A stretch of 64,000 nucleotides of DNA, from contig CAIKGD010000070.1 of assembly GCA_903826865.1 (NCBI GenBank), positions 1 through 64,000 on the forward strand, written 5' to 3'. The stretch is from an uncultured Verrucomicrobiota bacterium. Lineage in GTDB: Bacteria; Verrucomicrobiota; Kiritimatiellia; Kiritimatiellales; Tichowtungiaceae. Shown one piece after another: positions 37,581 to 46,924 of this stretch. The position numbers and the translations under genes are program-made. Every line of letters begins with the position of its first letter. Position 1 is the first letter of the stretch. Under the pieces are notes generated by a model. That model was not told the origin of the DNA. It was given only the letters and a program-made list of their open reading frames with translations, and made no database searches.

Positions 37581-38102
37581 TCAGAGAATTTTGTCGAGCA
37601 GCGCGGGTAATTCATTCATGGAGGCAAGGTGATGTTCGGCGGCTGTTTTTCCGCCGCCGACGCGAATGCAGCGGCAGCCTGCGGCGCGTCCGGCTGTAAT
37701 ATCGTGTTCCTGATCGCCGACCATCCACGAAGCGCTTAAATCAATATCGTGCTTTTCTGCAGCCAGCAGGAACATGCCCGGCTTTGGTTTGCGGCAGGCG
37801 CAATGATCTGCCGCCAGATGCGGGCAGCAGAAAACATCGAGCAGCTCAAGACCCTGTTCCGCCAGTACCGTCTTCAGATTCCGGTGCATCGTTTCGACGG
37901 TTTCCAAAGAATATTCGCCTTTGCCGACACCCTGCTGGTTGGTGACAACCACCGCGACAAAACCGTGCTGTCTGGCAATCCGCAGCGATTCGACAAAAGC
38001 AGGCAGCAGGTGAAATTTGTCCCAGCCGGTGACATAACGTTCAGGATCCGGAGCGCGGTTCACCACGCCGTCGCGGTCAAAAAAAACACAGCGAAGACTC
38101 AT
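37581..38102 (-). CDS. gmhB: D,D-heptose 1,7-bisphosphate phosphatase
   Basis: A 173-residue HAD phosphatase. Motif I is FFDRDGVVN, then VVVTNQQGVGKG (motif II), a zinc loop with CCPH and DHCACRKPKPGM (motif III Lys) and MVGDQEHDITAG (motif IV). It removes phosphate from heptose bisphosphate in making ADP-heptose for the LPS inner core. It overlaps the upstream TIGR03790-type gene by four bases. Confidence 0.9.
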   Translation of the reverse strand: MSLRCVFFDRDGVVNRAPDPERYVTGWDKFHLLPAFVESLRIARQHGFVAVVVTNQQGVGKGEYSLETVETMHRNLKTVLAEQGLELLDVFCCPHLAADHCACRKPKPGMFLLAAEKHDIDLSASWMVGDQEHDITAGRAAGCRCIRVGGGKTAAEHHLASMNELPALLDKIL

Positions 38103-39835
38103 TTAACTTTCCCCTCCGGCTTGAAAACAATGACGAAAACCTGCGGCGCACTGCGCACTTCCATACCGTCTTCATAAACCAACACCGCCTGAATCCGTTG
38201 CGGGCCTTCGCCGACAATTCGCTCATCAAACGTAAGCTCAATGCCGTCGGCATAAGGCTTGCGGTCAAGCTGCAGTCCATTCCAGAGCAGAAAAACCTCC
38301 TTCGGTTTTTCTTTGCCGCCGGCTGCGGCTTTAACGGTAATTTGCCGGGCTCCGCTTTCGGCCGGCCCGGCAATGGCCGCCGAGCGCCCTTTTTTATTAA
38401 TCATTACAGGAAAATCCTTAAACCAGCCCGGTGTCACCGGAGAAAGTGCCTGCGCAATAATGCGGACCTCATGATAGCCATCGCCCATTTCTTTGAACGG
38501 CAGTTCGATTAACGTAAGACTGTCGGCCTCCTTAATCTGCTTCCCGTCAAGCAACGCGCTGTAGAGCACCGGTGCAGCAACCGGGAATTTCGCCTCGGCA
38601 ACAAAAGCCGCATCAACACTGCTGGTGATTTCCTTGCCAAGCCCGATCGCCTTAATCTCCGCCGACAAGCCGGCAATCTGCGAAAGTGGATCACCCAGCA
38701 GCAGCACCTGAAGCGGACTGGCGATGGACTGATAGAAACTCTCCATCGCCGAGCAGCCGGAGGCATAGTGAACAAAGAAACGGGCATGCGGAAATTTAGT
38801 CCACACATTATACGGCTCCGTCACCATGCCCGCGGTCACGGTGGCTCCGGCTTTAAGCCATTCCGTGCATTTGGTCTGTTCTTTCTGAAACTCGGCCGAC
38901 CAGCTGGTCAGGTGCTCGCCGAATGCTCCCGGCGCAAAAGTACCGAAATCCGCCGGATTCACCGTCGCCTTACCGGTCATCACACCCATCAGATTAGTCT
39001 TCGCGGGCGGCTGGTTGGTAAAAATCTCGACGAAACCGCCGCGCGACGCCATTTCCGCTTTCACCTCGGCATACTGCCATTCCCGCGGACCGGATCGGGG
39101 TTTGTCATCGGTCTGCACCAGCAGAACGTGCGCGCTCCCTCCGTTACGCCGGGCGCGGATTCCGTTTTCGATACAGCGCTGCACAGTTTCCATATCCGCG
39201 CCGTTTTGCCCGATATATCCCAGCATCATAGACGGCAGCGGCATTTTTTCTTTCAATGCACTCTGCAAGATATCAAACGAGCGCGGCGGATTTTTAGGGC
39301 CGCCCTCTTTCACCGGCCCGGCGAAAAGCGGCGAAGCAAACTGTCCTTTTTCAATCATTTCCATGGCAGGTACTTTGCCGCGCGTGAAGGTGAGCCCCAT
39401 CAGTGACATCTGCTGACGGTCATTCGTTGAAGTGACCGCGCGGATCGGAAAGTCAACGGAATAAACCCACGCCAGCACCTGATTGGTCAGTCCACGCTCC
39501 TCCAGAATTTTCTGCACGGGATCGTAAATGAGCGTCTGGAACTCTTCCGGCGTGCATTCCGCACGGCCGGTTACGATGGATTCCGGAAGGTTCAGACCAA
39601 TCAGGTTGCCGCCCGGCACGCCGTGCAGCGCTGCAAAAACATTGGCAGCTTTTTTTGAATTCTGTGAATTTTCGTTCACCAGCACGGCAACGCGGTGCGG
39701 CATCTGGGCTGCCGCCCGGCCGGCCGGCAGCAGAACCGCAGAACATAGCATCAGAAATATTAAACACCGAAATTCCGGGTGCGGTTTCCTTCGACATTCC
39801 CGGTTCGATATTCGATATTCTGTGTTCATGCTCAA
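38099..39835 (-). CDS. TIGR03790-type exported protein
   Basis: A 578-residue protein with an internal signal-like helix (CLIFLMLCSAVLLPAGRAAA, about residues 24-43). It matches the TIGR03790 pattern by VAVLVNENSQNSKKAANVFAA, WVYSVDFPIRAV, GTFAPGAFGEHLTSW, GATVTAGMVTEPYNVW, FPHARFFVHYASGCSAMESF and LLGDPLSQ. The family's function is not known. The first 22 residues (NTEYRISNRECRRK) are read from DNA resembling a dispersed CGATATT repeat at 39783-39830, so the annotated start may be too early. Coupled by overlap to gmhB. Confidence 0.8.
   Translation of the reverse strand: MSMNTEYRISNRECRRKPHPEFRCLIFLMLCSAVLLPAGRAAAQMPHRVAVLVNENSQNSKKAANVFAALHGVPGGNLIGLNLPESIVTGRAECTPEEFQTLIYDPVQKILEERGLTNQVLAWVYSVDFPIRAVTSTNDRQQMSLMGLTFTRGKVPAMEMIEKGQFASPLFAGPVKEGGPKNPPRSFDILQSALKEKMPLPSMMLGYIGQNGADMETVQRCIENGIRARRNGGSAHVLLVQTDDKPRSGPREWQYAEVKAEMASRGGFVEIFTNQPPAKTNLMGVMTGKATVNPADFGTFAPGAFGEHLTSWSAEFQKEQTKCTEWLKAGATVTAGMVTEPYNVWTKFPHARFFVHYASGCSAMESFYQSIASPLQVLLLGDPLSQIAGLSAEIKAIGLGKEITSSVDAAFVAEAKFPVAAPVLYSALLDGKQIKEADSLTLIELPFKEMGDGYHEVRIIAQALSPVTPGWFKDFPVMINKKGRSAAIAGPAESGARQITVKAAAGGKEKPKEVFLLWNGLQLDRKPYADGIELTFDERIVGEGPQRIQAVLVYEDGMEVRSAPQVFVIVFKPEGKVK
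39783..39830. repeat. TCGATATTCGATATTC-type dispersed repeat
   Basis: The 5' end of the TIGR03790-type frame consists of short repeated units (TCGATATTCGATATTC and nearby TCGACATTCCCGG). The encoded NTEYRISN peptide looks like translated repeat rather than protein sequence. Confidence 0.45.
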
Positions 39836-39883
39836 AAGCCTACCGCTTGACGAAAATTAAACAAGAACGGATAATCCCCGATT

Positions 39884-40519
39884 GTGAAGACCCGAGATGC
39901 CATTCTGATCCTGCTGTTTTCAGCCGCACTGAGCCCGGCGGTCGATGAGAGTTTCAAGCGCTATCAACTTATCCTGGATAAACAGCCCTTCGGTCAGGAA
40001 CCGCCCGAAGCGGATATTGTACAAGTTCCAGCCTCTCAGTCTTTCGCCCGCAACCTGCGTCTCTCCATGCTTTTTGAAGGTATGGACGGAACCACACGGG
40101 CCGGTATTGTCGATAACACCACCAAAAAAAGCTACATCCTCCGCATCGGCGAACCGCAGGACGGGCTCGAAGTGGTCGAAGCGGATATCAAAGCTTCTGA
40201 AGCCATGCTGCGCAAAGGCAATGAGGTGGCTCTTTTTAAACTGGAAGCCGGCGCAGGCGAACCGATATCAAAAAGCGAACAGTCCTCCCGCCAATCCTCA
40301 TACGCCGAACGCCGCCGGGCTCTGCTGCAGAAAATAGAAGAACGGCGCAAAGAAGCGGAACCGCCGCAAAAACCTTTATTGACCGGCGAAGCGCTGCACA
40401 AACATCTGGAAAATGTACAGATGGATGCCATCCGCAACGGACTGCCGCCGCTACCTATGCCGCTCACGCCGGAAATGGATGCCCAGCTTGTCAAGGAAGG
40501 TGTGCTGCCACCGCAATAA
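39884..40519 (+). CDS. Exported protein of unknown function
   Basis: A 211-residue protein read from GTG 39884, with a hydrophobic start (AILILLFSAALSPA). The middle forms a beta-rich region (FARNLRLSMLFEGMDG, KKSYILRIGEPQDGLEVVEAD, EVALFKLEAG) like small OB- or PilP/GspC-type domains. The tail is charged and helical, RRRALLQKIEERRKEAE, then Pro-rich. A type II secretion or pilus link is only a guess. No good ribosome-binding site is visible. Confidence 0.6.
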   Translation: MKTRDAILILLFSAALSPAVDESFKRYQLILDKQPFGQEPPEADIVQVPASQSFARNLRLSMLFEGMDGTTRAGIVDNTTKKSYILRIGEPQDGLEVVEADIKASEAMLRKGNEVALFKLEAGAGEPISKSEQSSRQSSYAERRRALLQKIEERRKEAEPPQKPLLTGEALHKHLENVQMDAIRNGLPPLPMPLTPEMDAQLVKEGVLPPQ

Positions 40520-40538
40520 ATATCCGGGGGTTAGACCT

Positions 40539-41432
40539 TTATTGCAGGTTATCGATCATCTTCAACACCACGTCGCCGACGGTCTGCAGGCTTTTCGCGG
40601 ACAGCTTGTCGAGCGTGTCATTAGTCGTGTGCCAGTAGTCATTGAGACCGGGCGCAGAGCCGTAGTTGAAATCAATCACATCAATCACCGGCATTCTTGC
40701 CAGCAGGAACGGAACATGGTCGTCCAGAATGTCGCCAGGCCCGATACTGAACTGCGGACGGATACCCAGTTCGTGAGCCGCGTAAAAGAGCTCCTTGACC
40801 GGCTCGCGCGAACTGTTGCGCGGAACCGAGATATTCAGGTTTTTGTCGCCAACCATATCGAGCACGATTACAGCCTTAACCAGTTTGGCACCGCCTGCAT
40901 CATAAATCTGCTGAGCAAGATGGCGGCTGCCGTGCAACCCGTCGTGCGGCCCGTACTCTTTGCGGCACTCTTCGCCGTCAAGAAATGCGATCATGAACTC
41001 GGTTTCGCACGGCCCGCGTTTAGCGAGAACCCGTGCCAGTTCCATCAGCACGCCGGAACTGGAGCCCGAATCGTTTGCTCCCTGGAAGTCCTTGGAAATT
41101 CCGCTCTTCGTATCGAAGTGCGACGCCAGAATAATCAGGCGGTTCGTTTTGCCCGGCAGGCGGCCGAGCACATTGTTGAAATGCATTTTGCCGTTCGGCG
41201 TCGCTTCGGAAAACGTGTCGATTGTCGTTTTCATCCCAAGCGCCTTGAGCCGGCTTTCCAGCTGTACGGCGGCACGCCGCGCGCCGCCGCCGCCCGCACC
41301 GCGCGGACTGATTTTTACCAGCGCTTCAGTTTCAGCCATCGCTTTCGTTCCGTCGAACGAAGCCGGTTTGCATCCGGCGGAAACCAGAATCGCGCTGAGC
41401 AGTAAAACTTTGCAGGTATTGGAAAAATTCAT
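40539..41432 (-). CDS. M28-family zinc peptidase lipoprotein
   Basis: A 297-residue protein with lipobox VSAGC after a short signal, preceded by AAGGTGG. The M28 fold shows the two-zinc ligand set: ILASHFDTK (His), GANDSGSSSGV (Asp), FLDGEEC (Glu-Glu), VLDMVGD (Asp) and YWHTTNDTLD (His). It is close to glutaminyl-peptide cyclotransferase-like and aminopeptidase members. It is expected at the outer or inner membrane, periplasmic side. An upstream in-frame start at 41492 would add 20 residues and spoil the signal. Confidence 0.9.
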   Translation of the reverse strand: MNFSNTCKVLLLSAILVSAGCKPASFDGTKAMAETEALVKISPRGAGGGGARRAAVQLESRLKALGMKTTIDTFSEATPNGKMHFNNVLGRLPGKTNRLIILASHFDTKSGISKDFQGANDSGSSSGVLMELARVLAKRGPCETEFMIAFLDGEECRKEYGPHDGLHGSRHLAQQIYDAGGAKLVKAVIVLDMVGDKNLNISVPRNSSREPVKELFYAAHELGIRPQFSIGPGDILDDHVPFLLARMPVIDVIDFNYGSAPGLNDYWHTTNDTLDKLSAKSLQTVGDVVLKMIDNLQ

Positions 41433-41494
41433 CGGCCCACCTTGCGGATTAAAAACTGCACGAAAACTATCCCGCTCTGTTCTGTGTGGCAATG

Positions 41495-43216
41495 CTATTC
41501 CTGAGCCGCAGACGGTTTGAAAAACATTGCCAGCAGTGTTTCAACCGCAACCCAGACGGACAAAACAATCAGAATAATCGCGATAAATGGCACCGCCGGG
41601 TGAATTGCAGAATTACCACAGCCCCATTTATCGACCACCGCCTGAATCAGCGACCAGTTGGAGACAACGAACATAAACACAGCGGGCAGAAAAGAGACCA
41701 GCCAGACTTTGGAGCCCCGCCGCGTGTTCATCAGCCAGACCGTCACGCCGATCAGTGCCAGAGCAGCCAGCAGCTGATTGGACGCACCGAAAAGATTCCA
41801 GAACGTTTTCCAGGCCGGCACCGGATTCCCCTTACTGTCCAGTACGGTCCGGAAAATAAAAAACAGAGGAACTCCGGCAGTCAGCACCGTGCCGGTCAAC
41901 CGTCCGAACCAGTTCCGCAGTCCGGTCAGCTCCTCAAAGATGTAGCGCCCCAGCCGGGTACAGACATCCAGTGTGTCATACACAAACGTCGTGAACGCCA
42001 TCAGACCGAAGGAGATGCCGAACGACGCGGGAATACCGAGCAGCTCCAGAAACCGGCCGATTCCGGACGCATAAATAAAATTCGGCGCCCTGGATATCAG
42101 CGGATCATTCTTCGCCACAATCATCACACAGGCCAGCGAAACCACGGCCACCATTCCCTCAAGAAGCATTGCACCGTAACCGATCGGCTTAACATCGCTT
42201 TCCTTCATAATCTGCTTACAGGTCGTGCCGGACGACACCAGCGAATGGAAACCGGAACAGGCGCCGCAGGCGATGGTAATGAACAGCAGCGGAAACATCG
42301 GAAACCAGAAACCGGAATTCAGTCCGCCGGCGGCCTGAGTAAACGCAGGATACTGAATCGGGCAGCCGCCGAACACGACACCGATCGCGGCGGCAATCAG
42401 CGCGGCATAGAGAAAACATCCGCCGATCGCGCCGCGCGGCTGAAGAACCAGCCACACCGGAACCACCGACGCAACAATGCAGTAAATCAGAATCAGAACA
42501 CACCAGATCTTCTGCGCCGCGGCAGGATATGCCGCCAGCCAGACGGGAAAATCAATCGGCATATATTTACCAGCCCAGATAGCGACTCCGACCAGCGGAA
42601 GAAAAATCAGCAGCGCCCAGCGCTCCCGCAACCCGGTAAATTTCAACAAAAGCCCCATCAGCACCGGCAGAATCAGATAAAGAACCGATGACGACGCAAT
42701 CGCTCCGCCGCCGACTTTTTCTCCTGACTCCAGCGTCACCGTGCCGACAAACGACGCGGCGGTTATGTCTGTAAACGCTACAATGATGTAAACCAGCGTA
42801 ATCCAGATAAAAACCATGAACAGCGCCCAGGCGCGGCGCGAAACATGCGCGCGGATCACATCCGTAATGGAGCGGGCTTCGTGGCGGATCGAGGCGATCA
42901 GCGACCCCATGTCATGCACACCGCCGATCAGCACCGACCCGACCAGAATCCAGATCAGAGCGGGCGCCCAGCCGAACAGAACTCCGGCGAGAATCGGCCC
43001 GTTGATCGGCCCGGCGGCGGCAATAGCCGAAAAATGCTGACCCAGCAGCATGCCCTTCTTCGCAGGAACGTAATCCAGACCGTCATTCTGCTCAACCGCC
43101 GGTGTTATCCGGCGGTCATCCAGCCGGAATACTGTCCGTGAGAGAAAACGTCCGTACGTAAGATAGGCCAGAAGGAAAATAATACCCGAACCGCCGACCA
43201 CCAGTAAAAGACTCAT
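41495..43216 (-). CDS. cstA: Carbon starvation protein CstA, peptide transporter
   Basis: A 573-residue inner-membrane protein with about 15 hydrophobic segments. Family marks are YVPAKKGMLLGQHFSAIAAAGPINGPILAG near the N-terminus, GGVHDMGSLIASIRHEARSI, ACGACSGFHSLVSSGTTCKQ and FGASNQLLAAL. CstA proteins import peptides or pyruvate when carbon is scarce. ATG 43216 follows GAGAGG by five bases; a GTG two codons earlier is also possible. Confidence 0.96.
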   Translation of the reverse strand: MSLLLVVGGSGIIFLLAYLTYGRFLSRTVFRLDDRRITPAVEQNDGLDYVPAKKGMLLGQHFSAIAAAGPINGPILAGVLFGWAPALIWILVGSVLIGGVHDMGSLIASIRHEARSITDVIRAHVSRRAWALFMVFIWITLVYIIVAFTDITAASFVGTVTLESGEKVGGGAIASSSVLYLILPVLMGLLLKFTGLRERWALLIFLPLVGVAIWAGKYMPIDFPVWLAAYPAAAQKIWCVLILIYCIVASVVPVWLVLQPRGAIGGCFLYAALIAAAIGVVFGGCPIQYPAFTQAAGGLNSGFWFPMFPLLFITIACGACSGFHSLVSSGTTCKQIMKESDVKPIGYGAMLLEGMVAVVSLACVMIVAKNDPLISRAPNFIYASGIGRFLELLGIPASFGISFGLMAFTTFVYDTLDVCTRLGRYIFEELTGLRNWFGRLTGTVLTAGVPLFFIFRTVLDSKGNPVPAWKTFWNLFGASNQLLAALALIGVTVWLMNTRRGSKVWLVSFLPAVFMFVVSNWSLIQAVVDKWGCGNSAIHPAVPFIAIILIVLSVWVAVETLLAMFFKPSAAQE

Positions 43217-43258
43217 CGCCACCTCTCAAGCACAGCCCGGTGCGCTAACCTCCACCGC

Positions 43259-44284
43259 CTATTCGCTGCCGTCGGTTTTCGCCTTGGCGGTCGCTTTGAT
43301 TTTTTCAGCCAGTTCGTCCGCCAGCTTTTTGTCTTCCATCAGCGCTTTGCGCGCGCCGTCGCGACCCTGTCCGAGCTGCTGCCCGTTATAAGAAAGCCAC
43401 GAGCCTTTCTTTTCGATCAGCCCGCAGTCGGTGCCGGCATCCACGATGGAACCGGTCCACGAAATGCCTTCCGCGTACAGAATATCGAACTCGGCGGTGG
43501 TGAACGGCGGCGCGACTTTATTTTTGACCACTTTGACTTTGGTTCGGTTGCCGTAGATAGCGCCCGCCGTGTCCTTGAGCTGTCCGATGCGGCGGATGTC
43601 GAGGCGCACGGAGGAATAAAACTTCAGCGCGCGTCCGCCGGGAGTCGTTTCAGGGCTGCCGAACATCACGCCGACTTTTTCGCGGATCTGGTTGGTGAAA
43701 ATACAGCAGCAGTTCGAACGGCTGATCGCGGAGGTCAGCTTGCGCAGCGCCTGACTCATCAAACGCGCCTGCAAACCGACGTGCGACTGGCCCATCTCGC
43801 CGTCGAGTTCGGCGCGCGGAGCCAGCGCGGCGACGGAGTCCACGACTACCACATCGATGGAGTTGCTCTTCACCAGCGCTTCGCAGATGTTGAGCGCCTC
43901 TTCGCCGGAGTCGGGCTGCGAAACCAGCAGATCGTTCAGGTTCACGCCGATCTTCTGGGCATAGCCCGGATCGAGCGCATGTTCGGTATCAATGAAAGCC
44001 GCCGTGCCGCCCTCTTTCTGGACGTTGGCGATAATGTGGGAAACCAGTGTAGTTTTACCGGAGGATTCCGGGCCGAAAATTTCGATCACTCGGCCGCGCG
44101 GAACACCGCCGATGCCGAGCGCGATGTCGAGCGTAAGCGCGCCGGTGGAAATACATGGAATTTTACGGGGACCCGCTTCATCGCCAAGACGGACGATTGC
44201 GCCGTCGCCGTACTGTTTTTTGATGTCAGCGAGTACTGCTTCCAGATTGGAAGCGCTTTCTTTTTTGTCGGTTTTTGCAGCCAT
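43259..44284 (-). CDS. recA: Recombinase RecA
   Basis: A 341-residue recombinase: Walker [43 protein letters not shown], loop 2 region [21 protein letters not shown] and a charged C-terminus. It polymerises on single-stranded DNA for recombination and SOS induction. I see no clear LexA box in the 279-bp upstream gap, which is instead filled with hairpin repeats. Confidence 0.98.
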   Translation of the reverse strand: MAAKTDKKESASNLEAVLADIKKQYGDGAIVRLGDEAGPRKIPCISTGALTLDIALGIGGVPRGRVIEIFGPESSGKTTLVSHIIANVQKEGGTAAFIDTEHALDPGYAQKIGVNLNDLLVSQPDSGEEALNICEALVKSNSIDVVVVDSVAALAPRAELDGEMGQSHVGLQARLMSQALRKLTSAISRSNCCCIFTNQIREKVGVMFGSPETTPGGRALKFYSSVRLDIRRIGQLKDTAGAIYGNRTKVKVVKNKVAPPFTTAEFDILYAEGISWTGSIVDAGTDCGLIEKKGSWLSYNGQQLGQGRDGARKALMEDKKLADELAEKIKATAKAKTDGSE

Positions 44285-44378
44285 GCGAGAGAGCCTACAC
44301 GGCGCGGAAAATTGTTCAAGCGCAGAAGCGGATTTCTTTTGAAGAAAGTGGCGGGACTTTAGCTAAAGGCTTTTGTGG

Positions 44379-44512
44379 CGCAGGCGAGGGCGCCTGCGAA
44401 ATCCGGCAGACGGGGGCGTCTGCCCCACGTTGGTTCTCCGATACAAACACACCCACAAAACCGGCTCCCCAAAAAGACCGCAGAGTTAATGTGGAAGCGG
44501 CATCCCTGCCGC
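44379..44512. repeat. Cluster of perfect stem-loops upstream of recA
   Basis: Three G/C hairpins follow each other: CGCAGGCG-AGGG-CGCCTGCG at 44379-44398, GGCAGACG-GGGG-CGTCTGCC at 44405-44424, and GCGGCA-TCCC-TGCCGC at 44497-44512. They lie in the 279-bp gap between phr and recA. No T-tract follows, so they look like REP-type dispersed repeats rather than a normal terminator. Confidence 0.75.
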
Positions 44513-44563
44513 TGGCCGGCCATGGTTATCGCTTGCTCCGCACGTTCAGGGTGACGCTTGTCG

Positions 44564-45991
44564 TTAACTCATCCCTTTCACCTTCTCCACATACCCCTCA
44601 ATGTCGCACTTTCGCTTAAGGCCGGCGGCGTTCATATAGCGGGTCTTTCCAAAGATTGGACGTTCGGCCCAGGCGGTGTCGTGTTTGCCGAAGACCCAGG
44701 CGACTCCGGCATAAGAATTCGGGTCGCGGCCATCCAGAAAATAGTTGTTGTTGATCGCCAGCAGCGTTTCAAAGGCCTCTTCCGGTGACGGACTCCACTC
44801 CAGCACCTTTTTGCCCCAGTACATCCGCATGTAGTTGTGCATGAATCCGGTGACGCGCATTTCGGTCATCGCCGCGTTCCAGTACGGATCATGCGTCTGC
44901 GACTGCTCCAGCTGTTCGCGGCTGTACAGAACTTCCCGCTTATCTTTGGCATGGTTTTTCAGCGTCAGCTTCGCCCAGTCCGGCAGACAGGAAAAACGGT
45001 CGTAGTCCGGCGTGAACCAGACAAAGTTCATCGCCAGCTCGCGGCGGACAATGAGCTGCTCCAAAAACCGGCTTTTTGGGTCCGCCTTCTGAATTTCCAG
45101 CGCGATGTAGAGCGGCGAAATCTGCCCAAAGTGCAGATATGGACTCAACGTTGAAACATCGTCGGTCTGCGGCTGGTTGCTGTGTGCTTCGTAAACCGCC
45201 AGCCTCTCCGCGATGAATTTTTTGAGCCGTTTCTTAGCCGCCGCCGTTCCGCCTTTGAATTTGCTGCCCGCACCAACTGACCGGTCGAGTTTCAGGTTTT
45301 GCAATAGTCCGTCAACACCCACCCCGTCTTTGCCAAGGCAAAGCCACCCCTCCCTTGGAGGGGAATCCCCTCCGGCGGAGGGGTGCCTGCCAAGGCGGGG
45401 TGGGTTTCCCAGCCCTCTGAAAAATTCGCATCCATTAGCGTTCATTCGCGGTTTAACGGTTTTGACCGGCTGAAGAAATTCATCCAGCCGCTTCAGCAGT
45501 TTCGGGCGGATGGTACGGGCCATGTATTCGGCGTGATCCGATGCGGTTTCGACCGGCACAACGACATCGCTCTCCACTTCAACGACTTCACATCCGGCTT
45601 TTTCGGCGACTTTTGCACGCCATTCGGCCTGATGGCGCAAATAGCCCATGTCGCAGACGATCAGCGCCGCGTCCCTGCCCGCTTTGAGCGCGACGTCCGC
45701 CGGATGTCCGCGTCCGATAAAAGCGCCGATACCGCGCTTTTCCAAGGTCTGGAATGTTTCCGCCAGACCTTCGAGCATGAAGGCGTAATGGCGTTCACTG
45801 GCTTCGGGATAGTTGTCCATCAGGCCGAAGACGACAGCAACCGGCAGTCCGAGCGCGTTGGCGCGTTCGACGGCGTATTCGAGCGCGTGGTTCCATTCAG
45901 CGCGCTGGCTCTGCTGCATCCAGTATAAAACAAACCCGCCGTTGCGGGCGGGTTTGTCGTTGAGCCGATGAATGCGCGCCGGATGAATCAT
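44564..45991 (-). CDS. phr: Class II CPD photolyase with repeat insertion
   Basis: A 475-residue light-driven DNA repair flavoenzyme. Class II marks are GGFVLYWMQQSQRAEWNHAL at the N-terminus, LSPYLHFGQISPLYIAL, RRELAMNFVWFTPDYD, GFMHNYMRMYWGKKVLEWS and NNNYFLDGRDPNSYAG. Residues about 196-225 (GNPPRLGRHPS through GVGVDG) are translated from a palindromic repeat at 45317-45405, in frame, in the linker between the N-terminal Rossmann domain and the helical FAD domain. The usual length is about 440-460. It overlaps the ferritin-like gene by four bases. Confidence 0.95.
   Translation of the reverse strand: MIHPARIHRLNDKPARNGGFVLYWMQQSQRAEWNHALEYAVERANALGLPVAVVFGLMDNYPEASERHYAFMLEGLAETFQTLEKRGIGAFIGRGHPADVALKAGRDAALIVCDMGYLRHQAEWRAKVAEKAGCEVVEVESDVVVPVETASDHAEYMARTIRPKLLKRLDEFLQPVKTVKPRMNANGCEFFRGLGNPPRLGRHPSAGGDSPPREGWLCLGKDGVGVDGLLQNLKLDRSVGAGSKFKGGTAAAKKRLKKFIAERLAVYEAHSNQPQTDDVSTLSPYLHFGQISPLYIALEIQKADPKSRFLEQLIVRRELAMNFVWFTPDYDRFSCLPDWAKLTLKNHAKDKREVLYSREQLEQSQTHDPYWNAAMTEMRVTGFMHNYMRMYWGKKVLEWSPSPEEAFETLLAINNNYFLDGRDPNSYAGVAWVFGKHDTAWAERPIFGKTRYMNAAGLKRKCDIEGYVEKVKGMS
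45317..45405. repeat. Double-palindrome element inside phr
   Basis: It starts ACCCACCCCG and ends CGGGGTGGGT (perfect inverted ends). Between them are two inner stems: CCCCTCC-CTT-GGAGGGG and CCCCTCC-GGC-GGAGGGG. A second copy of the same plan lies in the methyltransferase gene at 54315-54412. Both are read in the equivalent frame, giving PPRL, HPS-x-GGD, PP-x-EG and GVG-[VL]-D. Confidence 0.9.
45738..45754. repeat. TTTTCCAAGGTCTGGAA palindrome in phr
   Basis: It has the same 15-bp core as the copies in guaA and tsaB; on the minus strand it encodes TFQTLEK. Confidence 0.55.
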
Positions 45992-46494
45992 TTCTTCCCG
46001 TAATGCTTAAACATCATCTTCAGGTCTTCGAGCAGGCTTTGGAGGTCTTCTTCGTGTTCGATCTCCTGCGTGATAATCTGGAGCGCGATGTTGTAGGTGA
46101 CCGGATCGGCATCTTTCGTGAGCTTCATGAGCTTTTCATAGACGCCGATGGCACACTGTTCGCCCGCTATATTCTGTTCAAGTATCTTCTGAACAAACGG
46201 ATCCGCCGGGGCTTCATATTTACAGTTGGTGAGCTTGAACCAGTCGGCCGGCGTAAGGTTGGGAATCCCGCCCAGCTGAATGATACGGGTGGTTAACAGC
46301 TCCGCATGCGCCATTTCTTCAGCGGCATGAATCAGCAGCTCACTGCTGACGGCATCTTTCATCGGTCCTGAGACGACTTTCGAGCCGACCCAGTACTGGT
46401 AGTGCGCCAGCCATTCATCGGCCAGCGCTTTGTTGAGTAACGTCAGCAGCTTCTTGACGTCCATCCCCACGAGTGCGATTCCGCGACTGCCCAT
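45988..46494 (-). CDS. Ferritin-like (bacterioferritin/Dps-type) protein
   Basis: A 168-residue four-helix protein: LNKALADEWLAHYQYWVGSKVV, ELLIHAAEEMAHAELLTTRIIQLGG, EQNIAGEQCAIGVYEKL and ITQEIEHEEDLQSLLEDL. The Glu, E-x-x-H and E-x-x-H pattern fits a di-iron ferroxidase site for iron storage or peroxide defence. AGGAGG lies seven bases before ATG 46494. It is translationally coupled to the photolyase gene, a pairing that suits oxidative and UV stress. Confidence 0.9.
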   Translation of the reverse strand: MGSRGIALVGMDVKKLLTLLNKALADEWLAHYQYWVGSKVVSGPMKDAVSSELLIHAAEEMAHAELLTTRIIQLGGIPNLTPADWFKLTNCKYEAPADPFVQKILEQNIAGEQCAIGVYEKLMKLTKDADPVTYNIALQIITQEIEHEEDLQSLLEDLKMMFKHYGKK

Positions 46495-46522
46495 GACACA
46501 CCTCCTGTTTTGAGTTTACCGG

Positions 46523-46864
46523 TTACATCTGCAAAGGCTCTTCACCGAGACCTGCTTTTTTCAGACACCAGTCGGTTTTTTTCAAAAGCAGCCAGGCGGC
46601 AAATCCCTGTACAACCGGAGCAACCAGATTGTTAAGCAGCCACCGGATCACGCCGAGGAAAAAGGTCGTCAGAAACTGCGGTTTGGTCATTCCGGCGGGA
46701 ATATCCGGACGGTAAATTATATTGAGAACCAGCCCGAAGGTAACGCCTCCGAACCCAATTACCGACATGGCGGCGTAATAGACTCCGAGCAGTTTTATTC
46801 CTACGGCAATCCAATCTTTTTTCTGCATAATTAAACCGCGTGCCGCGTGCTGTTTACCGGACAC
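46523..46864 (-). CDS. Small membrane protein of unknown function
   Basis: 113 residues from GTG 46864 (preceded by AAAGGAAG) or 101 from ATG 46828, which has a weaker site. There are two to three membrane helices: GIKLLGVYYAAMSVIGFGGVTFGLVL, FFLGVIRWLLNNLVAPVVQGFAAWLLL, then a short charged end with KKTDWCLKKAGLGEEP. No family recognised. It lies 28 bp upstream of the ferritin-like gene on the same strand. Confidence 0.65.
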   Translation of the reverse strand: MSGKQHAARGLIMQKKDWIAVGIKLLGVYYAAMSVIGFGGVTFGLVLNIIYRPDIPAGMTKPQFLTTFFLGVIRWLLNNLVAPVVQGFAAWLLLKKTDWCLKKAGLGEEPLQM

Positions 46865-46924
46865 GAACTTCCTTTCGCGCGCTACATTACCTCTTTTCGT
46901 TGAAAAAGCAACCGGTAGAAAATA

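Noticed and set aside
40513-40545. GCAATAAA/TTTATTGC inverted repeat as a bidirectional terminator
   Set aside because: It arises from two convergent genes both ending in Gln-stop (CAATAA); the stem is AT-rich with a long loop, so it is probably coincidence.
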